Positions 1-7,655 of a stretch of 10,022 nt of DNA are shown in pieces (positions within the stretch are counted from its first letter, which is position 1; the number at the start of each line of letters is the position of its first letter). The position numbers and the translations under genes are program-made. The notes beneath the pieces are model-generated. The model had not been told where the DNA came from and ran no database searches. It was given only the letters and a program-made list of their open reading frames with translations. The DNA is taken from NCBI GenBank assembly GCA_001598975.1, contig BBXU01002435.1, positions 1-10,022 on the forward strand, given 5' to 3'. This stretch comes from Parachlorella kessleri. Its lineage: Eukaryota > Chlorophyta > Trebouxiophyceae > Chlorellales > Chlorellaceae.

Positions 1-117
1 TTAGGTATGTCTAGTCTAGGGACATGCGCGTCACCTGACGCCCTGCGGCCACAGCTGGCTCACTCTCCCTGACGATGGTGAGATGGTGCCCGTCCTCCCA
101 CCCCCCCCCTGCTGCAG
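1..117 (+). other. 3' end of an intron of the ClpR-type gene
   Basis: No residues expected upstream in a Clp fold (the Ser-Pro-Gly-Gly turn and the strand before it) can be read here in the frame of the following exon. The stretch ends in a C-rich pyrimidine tract, including nine C at 101-109, followed by a GCTGCAG acceptor at 111-117. I read it as the tail of an intron whose donor is left of the window. An open frame through this stretch starting at ATG 75 is present but gives no Clp-like sequence before residue G120-122. Confidence 0.6.
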
Positions 118-1566
118 CCGGCTCGCCCTACTCTGTCATTGCTATCCTGGACACTATCAAGACCCTGCGGTGCCCGGTGGCCACCGTGGGCTTTGGCTTG
201 GTTGGAGGGGCAGCAGCGCTGGTGCTGGCAGCAGGTGGGCGCCCTGCATGTTGTGCAAGAAGCTGAGGTGGCATGGAAAGGCGGGCCGGGCTGGGCTGGA
301 CTTGTTATTGCACGTTGGCGGACGGGATCGCGGGTGAGCTTGCCTAGGCCCTGAACCCAGCTGGGGAGAGGTGGAGGGTGAGTCGGTGACTGACTAACCC
401 CTGTGACCACTGGGAAGGAGGGCGACTAGGATGTTCGCAACACTTGCAGGGGGGGACAGCACCGTGACCGCAGGCCAGCTGACTCGGTTTGGTGGTATGG
501 GTCGTGGAATGAGGGGGATGGTGGGCGCACGAGCGCACCTGGGGATGGCATGGGGGATTGTTTTGCTAGCAAAGAGGTGAACAACGGGCGGTAATGAGCT
601 GTATGAACATGTGCCGGTAGTTCAAGGGGAGTTGTAAGGCCGGGTCTCTGCCGGAGCCCCGGCCCATATGAAAACCTCTTAGAACTGTACTGTACCGTGC
701 CGCCCGATGCAGGCACCAAGGGCCGGCGGTATAGCATGCGCAACACGCGCATCATGCTGCAGCAGCCCAACGGCGGCGCCATGGGCTCCGCGGACGAGGT
801 CAACATCCAGGCCGCGGAGCTCAACCGCACCCTCAAAGTCTGCTACAAGTGAGTGCGTGTGCTACTGAGGAGGGAGGAACCCTGGCTTTCTGCTGGCACC
901 GCTTGTAGGGACTTGACTCGCGGCAGCATGGTCAGGTGGCGGTACGCTTGTAGACTAGACTAGGCTGAGCCAGACTAGAGTAAGGAGGGAGGAGCAGGCG
1001 GGGGAGGGAAGGGAATGAGCGGCTGACCCTGCCACACCTCGCAGCTCTTGGTGGACAATGTGGGCCCGGGCATTTTGTTGATTGTTAGCTGTTGGTTGGG
1101 GGCTCACTTGGTGCGGGCAGTGTTCTAGGCAGCGGTACCACAGTTGCCTGGTGTCTAGGCGGGGCTGGCAGCCTGAGCAGGCAGTGCCTGTGGTCCTAAC
1201 CCATGTTTGTGATGCTATGCTGGGCCGTGCTGTGCTGTGCACCGTACTCATCCCGGGACAACCTGGGGGAAACCTGCTGGCCCCGGTTCAAGATTTCCCA
1301 CACATTCAGTGTGCTGTGCTGTGCTGGACAGCTTCATGTCTCATAGCGCAGGGCCTCAGCCAAAAATGAGCTGATAAGGCGCGGAGTGCGCCGCGTAATT
1401 TACCCCGCACGCTGTGCCGTGCTGCGCTGCGCTGTGCAGGTTCATGTCTGACTTCACGGGCCTGCCGGCGGAGCGGGTGGAGGAGGAGTGCGACCGCGAG
1501 AACTTTTTGTCGCCAGAGCAGGCCAGGGAGCTGGGGGTGATTGACGGCGTGGTGGGCGACGCGTGA
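118..1566 (+). CDS. ClpR-type non-catalytic subunit of the plastid Clp protease (3' part, three exons)
   Basis: Exons are 118-234, 713-848 and 1440-1566 (stop TGA 1564-1566). Introns are 235-712 and 849-1439, both GT...AG, and the phases join cleanly. The 125 visible residues cover most of a ClpP fold. Exon 1 has the AILDTIKTL helix, the core strand ATVGFGLVGGAAALVLAAG, and the start of a GTKGRR turn completed in exon 2. Exon 2 continues RYSMRNTRIMLQQPNGG and the handle helix, and exon 3 carries the DRENFLSPEQARELGVIDGV end. Against ClpP, the nucleophile Ser is Gly (codon 207-209), the catalytic His is Gln (760-762) and the catalytic Asp is Glu (1498-1500). This defines a ClpR-type subunit. 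In plants and algae ClpR proteins sit in the plastid ClpPR ring with active ClpP subunits, which is known for the family and inferred here. The N-terminus and any transit peptide are outside the window. The protein ends right after the fold, with no long C-terminal extension. The frames and splice sites are intact, which argues against a pseudogene. Which ClpR paralogue it is cannot be decided by eye. Confidence 0.9.
235..712 (+). other. Intron between ClpR exons 118-234 and 713-848
   Basis: This 478-base intron starts GTGGGC and ends GATGCAG. It is phase 1: the codon for the Gly of the LAAG-TKG turn is split G/GC. No exon-like, RNA-gene or repeat signal is visible inside it. Confidence 0.85.
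849..1439 (+). other. Intron between ClpR exons 713-848 and 1440-1566
   Basis: This 591-base intron starts GTGAGT and ends TGTGCAG. It is phase 2: a Lys codon is split AA/G. Its 3' half contains three clusters of a GTGCT pentamer. The last cluster runs into the acceptor in place of a usual C/T tract. I see no coding content. Confidence 0.85.
1227..1438 (+). repeat. Interspersed GTGCT pentanucleotide clusters
   Basis: Three clusters share a five-base period. At 1227-1240 GTGCT occurs about 2.8 times, at 1311-1325 exactly three times, and at 1411-1438 there are about five and a half degenerate units (GCTGT, GCCGT, GCTGC, GCTGC, GCTGT, GCAG) ending on the splice acceptor. All lie in the second intron of the ClpR-type gene. 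Confidence 0.7.
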
Positions 1567-2540
1567 AAAGCATGAATTGGAGAGTAAAGCAGCCGCGGGC
1601 TGGGTGCAGCAGCAGCAGGGCAGGCAGGCCAGGCAGTCCCTATTGGTTGCGGGTTGGCAGGCCGATTGCTAGGCTGCCGGTGGTGGTCGGCTGTAGCACC
1701 GCGGTCCACGTCTTGGGCGTCACAGGCAGCCAGCTGTCGGCAGGCTGACCACCCGGGTGGTGGGAAGGGAGTGGGCGACTGCACTGGCCGCAAGCGAGGT
1801 GGAAGGTGAATGCATGTGTCGTTCGGTGGGAGACAGCGGCGGCGCGAGAGGTTAGCGGCGGTGGGAGCAAAAGTGAGGAGAGGGCAGGGCACGCAGGTCC
1901 ACAGGCGAAAGATGGCTGGACGAGCCGCACTTCGTGGGGGCGGCTTGCGGTTGTTGTCCCTGTTTGCAGTGTAGTGCTACTGATGTTCAACGGCTAGGGC
2001 CGCAAGGCTTTGGCGGTGGTGAGGGTGGCAGGGTTATCGTACATGCTCGACGCTGCTTACAATGTTTGTATTCATTCACATCACACCCTTCTAGCTTCCG
2101 CGAGTATGGTGGCGTACTGACTTAAGAGCTGATGTGGAACCGTGAGTATGCCACTGGTGTAGCCTGGCAGCAGCAAGTGCAAACAGAGGGCAGGTAGCTT
2201 CCAACGGACTGATTGAATGCAAGGTGCATCGAAAGTATTCCCACTGGTTTGGCGATTGGAAGAGCTGGGGGGGGGGGACCGATATGTAAGCATGCCCAAG
2301 ATGGCTCCAAGGTGATTGAGCTGGCTTTCAAGTTGCTGGAATACCCCTACTGCATGTGTCCATCTTCCTTGCTAGAATGCCCTGTGACCACAAGCCCCTG
2401 CCCTCCCCGCTACGGTGTAACATGTGAAATTGGCTGCTCTAGCTCGTGTGAACTTGCTTTATATCGAAAGCCGACATGGCCCTTGTTGCTCCCACCGTCC
2501 TCACCCTCCTCTGCCTGGCCTTCAAGTAGCTGCGATTACC
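1567..2540 (+). other. Probable 3' UTR of the ClpR-type gene and flanking sequence
   Basis: No gene is visible. The plus strand is G/T-rich, matching the introns of the upstream gene, which fits a transcribed 3' UTR. It includes a run of eleven G at 2267-2277. Short open frames exist on both strands, but none has a recognisable family or an intact neighbouring splice partner. Confidence 0.5.
2285..2289 (+). promoter_or_regulatory. Candidate polyadenylation signal TGTAA
   Basis: TGTAA is the usual poly(A) signal in chlorophyte algae related to Chlamydomonas. This copy lies about 720 bases after the ClpR stop codon, a plausible 3' UTR length for such genes. A second copy is at 2416-2420. AATAAA motifs at 2604-2609 and 2736-2741 are alternatives. 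A five-base motif is weak evidence on its own. Confidence 0.3.
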
Positions 2541-3152
2541 ATTAAGCAGGCTGCAAGCCAACGAACCCAATACCCATGAAAGCAAGGCGAAGTGCAGGCG
2601 GGCAATAAATGAAATCTGCGCCATCAGGAGGCACCACCACACAACAGGCAGGCAAAGCAGGGGAAGAGCTACCCTAGCCGCACACATGGACGGTAACCCC
2701 AAACCCCTTCTTCGGCGGTGGTGCAATAGGCACGCAATAAAAAAAAGCCGCATTTCCAGGGCCAAGTGTTGTTTCAAAGAGCATGCGAGGGCAACGGGGC
2801 GCCGGCAGCCAAAATGCGCTGGCCGGCCCACCACGGAAGCAAGTAACATAGGACCAATTGCATGGTTGCATGAGCAAAAGGTAGCGGGCACTATGCAGGC
2901 GTGATGCAATGTGGTGGGAAAGGAAGAGAAGAGCCAGGCGGAAGCCAGGGGGAGACAAAGAAAACCCCAAAAGGAAATGGAACGCAGGCCTGCACACACA
3001 CCAGACGCACAAGCCCGAAGCAAAGCAGGCAACCCATGAGCTCCCTGGGCAGCCTGGCCCACAAAAAGGACAAGCTCGGGTGCAGCCTGACTAGCAGACC
3101 TCAAACTCCCTGCCAGGCTGGGCTCGCCTCCTGGCGGGGGCTCTCTTCAAAC

Positions 3153-3180
3153 ACACGCCAACAACCAATCACACGCCAAC
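3153..3180. repeat. Short direct repeat, ACACGCCAAC twice
   Basis: The ten-base unit occurs at 3153-3162 and 3171-3180, an 18-base offset, separated by AACCAATC, which contains a CCAAT-like core. No gene start nearby gives it a role. Confidence 0.6.
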
Positions 3181-3748
3181 TTGGGATCTGCTCGCAAAGT
3201 GAAACGCGCCTGGCTTAAGAGCAGAAGGTGGGTAGGGGCTGCACGCAGCCATGCGGCGGCGGCGCCAGGCAGAAACCAAACTGGCAGTGCTAGGTCAGTG
3301 CGGGGACTGTTATATATAGTGGGCAGAGAAAGGGTAGAGCAACAGAGCACGGGAATGCTATAGCACAAGGACAAAAGTGTTGTTTCCCATGAAACCCGAA
3401 CCGCCCTTGGCGCGCACACGTAAGCGCACGCAAGCGCTAAGGGGCACACCGCACACACGCGCGCACACTGTCAAACAGGGCCGCCGATGGGCACAAGCGC
3501 ACAGTCTTGCAGTCGATATGGGGAACATGGCGCTAGCAGGCAGGCAGACTACAACTAGGCACGCCGCACGGGTAACACATGCGCTCTCTCTTGTGCTGGC
3601 AGCTGCTCGAGGGCATACAAAGGGCTAATTCGTGCGTTGGATGTTGGTATGTCCGAAACAGAGCAGCTGCTGGGTGGTAGGTGCTACCGCATGCGTTGCA
3701 TTTGCCAATCCTGCGCCAAACTTAACGACCAGCGCCACAAGACCCGGA

Positions 3749-3773
3749 CGCAAGCTTGGGTGCGCAAGCTTGG
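3749..3773. repeat. Short direct repeat, CGCAAGCTTGG twice
   Basis: The eleven-base unit occurs at 3749-3759 and 3763-3773, a 14-base offset. Each copy holds the palindrome AAGCTT. Function unknown. Confidence 0.65.
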
Positions 3774-3830
3774 CAAGCCACCAGGGAAGGGCCTAGGTAA
3801 CGAACGAGTAACCAGACGAGGACAATTTCA

Positions 3831-3862
3831 GGGGGCGCGCAGGCAGGCGCCGGCGCGCCCCC
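3831..3862. repeat. GC-rich inverted repeat (10-bp perfect stem, 12-base loop)
   Basis: The arms GGGGGCGCGC (3831-3840) and GCGCGCCCCC (3853-3862) are exact reverse complements. The 12-base loop itself contains the palindrome GGCGCC. On the minus strand it lies about 570-600 bases after the GARP stop codon, so it could form a stable hairpin in that 3' UTR. Confidence 0.75.
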
Positions 3863-4434
3863 AAGATACCCATGGCAGGTAGGGGAAGTCCTATTAATGA
3901 AAGGGAAAGGGCAAAGACGCTGCTTGGCAGGCCAGGGCTCCCTCGGGGCAGCCTCACTGCTGCCTCGGAAGGACGCTCAGGCCCCAACTAAAGAAGTTCG
4001 CTTCTCTTCGCAAGCAAAATTTTTCCATTCGCGGCATTGCACGTTGGGCGCACTTGAGGACGGGGGAAAATGAACAAAGTGTGCACTCAAACAAATTAGC
4101 TAAAGGAGAGTCAAGAGGCCCGCGTGGCCGGGCAATTCCCAGCCGGCAGGCACACACATACACACTCTTGCGAAACCCACAGGACGGGCACGCCCCTCCA
4201 ACCTGGCAAAATCTTATGAGACCGGCACAGCTCTTGCACATTCACTCGGTCCTTAACCCCACAATATCCGCCACCAGCCAGGCGCCGCAAGGGGCTCCCA
4301 CAGCCAGCCTCTCTAACAAGGGTGACCCTGACTGACCTTTCCCGCCACATCCACCCCCCTCATCACTCAGAGAAAGGCGCGCCGCTGCGCACAGGGAAGC
4401 GTCCTTGCCACGTGCCTGGCGCACCACCACCTCC

Positions 4435-6889
4435 TCACATGCCGGCGGCGTGGAACCTGGCAAAGTTGAGCTCCTGCGCCAGCGCGGCGCAGTCCAGGCG
4501 CAGGCCCAGCGGCGCGCGCTTGCGCTTCCCCGCCAAAACCTCCTCCAGCTCCCGCGTCAGCTCCGCCGGCACCGGCAGCTGGGGCAAGCCCAGGTCCAGC
4601 GCCAGCAGGTCGGCGTCCAGGGAGAGCGCAGCACCCGCTGCAGCGGCGGCGGCGCCGTGGGGGGTTGGGATCATGGCGGGCGCGGAGGGCGTGGCCGGCG
4701 CGCTGGGCGCGCTGAGCAGGGGCTCGGAGCGGGGGGTGGTGGGCCACAGCATGGGCAGCACGGCTGGTGAAGCTGGCGCGGGCGCGGCAGCGGCGGCAAA
4801 GCCGCCCGCGGGCGCTTGCATGAGCGGGAAGCACGGCACGCCGACCACCACGCCGCCGGGGCAGGCATAAGCGGTGGTGGTGGCACCAGGCATGGTTGGC
4901 AGGTCGCTGTCGCAGCTCTTCCTGCGCCCACTGCAGCAGAGGGAGGGGAACAGGGAAGCAACGGTTAGGAAAGAAGCAAGGGGACAACGGCTTGGCGTAC
5001 GTGCAGCAGGAACGGGGTGCCGAGGGGGGCTGGTTTGATGCCTACTAGGCAGGCAGCAAGGGCTGGCAAAGGGAGCCAAGCTGGGCCACATGACCAGTGT
5101 ATTAAATTGAGCCGAAGAAACCCTGGCGCACAACCACCCCAGCCAAGATCTCTCATAAAGCCACCGCTGTAGGAGGCAAGCTGTACCTACCAAATCCCAC
5201 GCCAAACAGGCCTAACAAGCACCCAGAGCTCTGCTCAACCCTACCCTGCGCTCCCACCAACCACCCAGCACCGCATCGTGGAGCAACCCTCCCCAGTTGC
5301 AAGGCATGTCGGCAGGCATGCGGCGGGCTGCGGCCGCGCAAGCACAGACTCTCCCCCCCGCCCCCACAGATACACACACCTATCTACCCGGCACAACCCA
5401 GGTCACCATCACCCACCTGTTAGAGCGGTACTTCTGGAGGTGCGAGGCGATGTTGGCGCGCGTGAGGCCGCGGCCGGCGGCGCCCATGCGCTCCAGGATG
5501 CGGCTGGGCACCTGCTTGTCGCAGGGCAGCGACTCCACCGCCTCCACAAAACGAGCATGCAGCTCGGCGGTCCACTCCGCTGCAGCAGCCAGCAACACCA
5601 TTTTAGCGTGAAGTAGCACACATTTTTACAGGCAGCATGCAGTGCTGGCAGCCTACTACTGCCGCCTTAAGGACAGCGTGCAGCGCGCCAGCTCACCCTT
5701 GCTGCATCAAAGCGTGCTAGACGAGTGCAACGATGCGGATACGCATAGGTGCCAAAGATGCAAGAAGAAGTACCATGACAGTGAAAGCAGGATGACACCG
5801 GGCATGCTTGCAGCCAGGACCGCATGCAGCTCAAAGGCTTGGGGGTGCAAGCAGATTTAAAACTTCACCGCAACAGGGAGTCAACTGCAAAAGCTAGAGG
5901 ATCTCACCCCAAATACCCTCCATAGCAGTATTTCTTGAGGGTGGCAGGTAATGCGATCAGAGAGGAGGTACGGGTACACTGGGCTGACAGTACTGCTGGC
6001 CGACCCTCCAGCCCCTTATAAGACCAACACGCAAACTGCCACACTCCAGCTATGCATCTCCCTGGGGTATATTTGTCCCCACACCTGCTCACAAAGGCCC
6101 AGAAGCAAAGCCACCCCACCACCCTACCTTGGCGCGCTTCTGGCTGCGGGTGCTGCCAGCGTCATCGGTAAGCTGGGACGAGGACGGGCAGGTGGACTGG
6201 TCGCCCTCAGAGCAGCTGCTTGTATTCATCAGCTGGTATTGCTGCTGAGCAGGGGCAGGGTGGTAGGCCGAGACCACGCTCTCTTGCCGCTGCGATGCGG
6301 TCAGCGGCATCGGCTGGGACTGATGGGAGTGCAGTGCATCCAGGCAGCTGCTGGCGTCATGGGCCAGGGAAGCACCCTGCGCAGCAGCCAGGGGAGCACA
6401 AAGGTGCAATAGGGGTCAGATCAGTATCGGCTCAGGTCCGCTGTGACACGAGGGATCACTTGGGAAGGGCAGCCGCTCAAGAACTCTTCTTCTTCCTGTA
6501 CAGGACAGACAGCTGCAAACAGCCCGGTAATACGACCTCTTCTAACAGAAACTCACCAGAGAGGGGCTGGACAGCAGGCTCTCGTCTGTGCTGTCCCCGC
6601 TGAGCGCCCCGCTAAATGGGGTAAACAGCTCGTCATGCACTTCCGGGCTGAGCGGGCAGAGAATGTCTAGCCCGCCCTGCCCGAAGGCGTCGATATCAGC
6701 ACAAAGCTTGAGCGACTGGCTCTCCAGCTCGTCGAACCCCAGGAGCGGAACCTGCTGAGCAAAAAACAAGTGCATGACGTGGAAGCCCGACACCTTGATG
6801 ATGTTCACAATAGCCAAAGAGAGGGCAGAACCAAATACTAGCCGCTGACCCCAGTGCATCGCGCACCCCCAACACACCTCGAAGGCCAT
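4435..6889 (-). CDS. GARP (G2-like/GLK-like) Myb-type transcription factor, five exons, complete
   Basis: Coding exons on the minus strand are 6889-6878, 6754-6557, 6376-6128, 5574-5417 and 4930-4435 (TGA 4437-4435), giving 370 residues. The start is ATG 6889, in a CAAACATGGCC context typical of green algae. It is the first ATG after an in-frame TAA at 6988-6986. Residues 5-153 are Ser/Gln/Asp-rich and look disordered, ending in a basic KRAK. Residues 154-206 form the GARP domain, from [16 protein letters not shown] through [12 protein letters not shown] and [15 protein letters not shown]. Residues 207-370 are Ala/Pro-rich, with an LxLxLxL stretch at 315-321, a basic GKRKR at 340-344 (possible nuclear signal) and LGLRL at 347-351. 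VPSRILE and [11 protein letters not shown] resemble plant GLK proteins, which switch on chloroplast genes. I see no receiver domain (not a type-B response regulator), no MYB-CC coiled coil (not PHR/PSR1-like) and no clear GLK GCT box. Expected role: nuclear sequence-specific DNA binding; the targets are unknown. The exon 3/4 junction is the least certain part. Confidence 0.88.
4931..5416 (-). other. Intron between GARP-domain exon and last exon
   Basis: This 486-base GT...AG intron (GTGGGT ... CTGCTGCAG) splits a Ser codon AG/T. It is A/G-rich on the plus strand, and no internal gene is seen. Confidence 0.85.
5417..5574 (-). other. Exon encoding the GARP DNA-binding domain
   Basis: This exon encodes residues 154-205 and part of 206: a Trp-led helix 1 ([16 protein letters not shown]), helix 2 (VPSRILERM) and the recognition helix ending SHLQKYR (197-203). 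Between helix 2 and LTR the loop reads GAAGRG, two residues longer than the GID-C type loop of plant GLK proteins as I remember them. The donor is GTGGGT (5416-5411), and the split Ser codon AG/T joins the 4930 exon. Two AG acceptors lie five bases apart upstream. The AG ending at 5575 joins in frame with the KRAK exon to give KRAKW. The CAG ending at 5580 would add CGGAG and needs a 3n+1 upstream exon or another donor to keep the frame. Confidence 0.85.
5575..6127 (-). other. Intron between KRAK exon and GARP-domain exon
   Basis: This 553-base intron begins GTAGGG. Its 3' end carries two possible acceptors, CTGCTGCAG (ending 5580) and CGGAG (ending 5575). A small unseen exon inside it cannot be excluded. 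The other two introns of this gene, 6377-6556 (180 bases) and 6755-6877 (123 bases), are short and both phase 0. Confidence 0.65.
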
Positions 6890-7173
6890 GTTTGCAGCCG
6901 AGATTCGCGCGTCCTTTTCAGAGCGGTCTAGCCCACGCAGCAAGCTGTGACTGCTCAGGACGCAGAATGACCTTGCTGCTGCTTCTTAGATCTGCCAAGT
7001 GGGCTCTAATGTCCCACGACGAACCCTCCTGCACCCCAAACCTACTCAGCCCCAAGCTAGTGTCCTAAGGGAACCGTAAGAGTAGCAACTTGAACAATCG
7101 CAGTCGGCCACCTGCCGTATCAATCAGACTCAATCTTGCCACGAGCGAACTGTTGGGCGAAAGGGCTGAAAAG

Positions 7174-7200
7174 TGTGTCCTGCTGTCACTGCAGGACACA
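7174..7200. repeat. Perfect 10-bp inverted repeat with 7-base loop
   Basis: The arms TGTGTCCTGC (7174-7183) and GCAGGACACA (7191-7200) are exact reverse complements around TGTCACT. It lies about 285-310 bases upstream of the GARP start codon, so it could be a protein-binding palindrome in the promoter or a hairpin in a long 5' UTR. Confidence 0.75.
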
Positions 7201-7627
7201 GCATTTGTACTGCCTGCCACTCCAAAACCTTCGCCGTGCACCTGCTTGCAGCACGCTGGAGTGGAAGCGACGTTGATTCAGACTGTGGGTATTGTCTCTG
7301 AACAGTATGTTGCAAGGTGACGAGATCCCCCTGTGCCATGTGGCATGTGATCAATGTGGTGAAGGGCCCACTTGTATGATAGCCCTCGCTCAGATGTACT
7401 GTTTTTGGTAGTTTTCGCAGCACATCTAAACGAACTGCCCACTGTCTTGTCCTGGTCCGAGCTCACCCACTTGCCAGGTGCTCATCCACGGCTATGTGGT
7501 ATCGCAAGCTGGTGAGCCTCTTAGCCTTACTTTCGACAAGACAGCGGATGTTGCGGGCAGCCGTGCAGCTACTGCAGGCTCCAAACTAGTGAGGCTGCAG
7601 CAGCTAAACTAGTTACTTGTACGAACT

Positions 7628-7655
7628 AGCTATGAACTGCTATAGCTATGAACTG
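7628..7655. repeat. Tandem repeat, AGCTATGAACTG twice with 16-base period
   Basis: Exact twelve-base copies lie at 7628-7639 and 7644-7655, separated by CTAT. Related pieces (AACTAG) sit just upstream at 7585-7627. Confidence 0.7.

Larger units (their letters stand above)
2541..4434 (-). other. Non-coding stretch, probably including the GARP gene's 3' UTR
   Basis: About 1.9 kb with no supportable gene. The plus strand is A/C-rich and T-poor, so the minus strand is T/G-rich. This is the composition expected if much of it is transcribed as the 3' UTR of the minus-strand GARP gene. No TGTAA motif was seen on the minus strand here, so the transcript end is undefined. Contents include short direct repeats, a strong GC hairpin at 3831-3862, an alternating purine-pyrimidine tract at 3451-3468 and a TATATATA at 3311-3318 with no convincing gene after it. 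Confidence 0.45.

Noticed and set aside
426..836. 136-codon minus-strand open frame over ClpR exon 713-848
   Set aside because: The plus-strand exon has clear Clp homology and splice sites. The minus frame is its shadow.
945..985. Cluster of CTAG-containing words
   Set aside because: Only a few short, irregular copies. This is not distinguishable from chance.
1280..1305. GGTTCAAG resembling a tRNA T-arm
   Set aside because: No pairing arms around it and no acceptor or anticodon stem. It lies inside the ClpR intron.
2604..2746. AATAAA motifs at 2604-2609 and 2736-2741, the latter running into an A tract, as a retroposon tail
   Set aside because: No target-site duplication or element body is visible. 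The A tract is only about eight bases.
2439..3104. 221-codon minus-strand open frame
   Set aside because: The translation is a Leu/Cys/Ala-rich mix with no family, domain or splice partner. It lies in T/G-rich sequence that fits a 3' UTR.
3311..3628. TATATATA at 3311-3318 followed by ATG 3389 and a 79-codon basic open frame
   Set aside because: The predicted protein is low-complexity, Arg/Thr/His-rich and unlike any family. Base composition matches the surrounding non-coding DNA, and one TATA-like string is not enough for a promoter call.
3637..3882. 81-codon plus-strand open frame
   Set aside because: No recognisable sequence. It overlaps a hairpin and direct repeats, and its composition is that of the flanking non-coding DNA.
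4322..4987. Long open frames on both strands overlapping the last GARP exon (for example 182 codons on plus, 206 on minus in another frame)
   Set aside because: They are GC-rich shadows: Ala/Arg/Pro runs with no domain. The frame joined to the GARP domain by a clean split codon explains the sequence.
4435..6889. Type-B response regulator or PHR/PSR1-like identity for the GARP protein
   Set aside because: Residues before the domain show no receiver-domain Asp/Lys pattern, and no MYB-CC coiled coil follows the domain.
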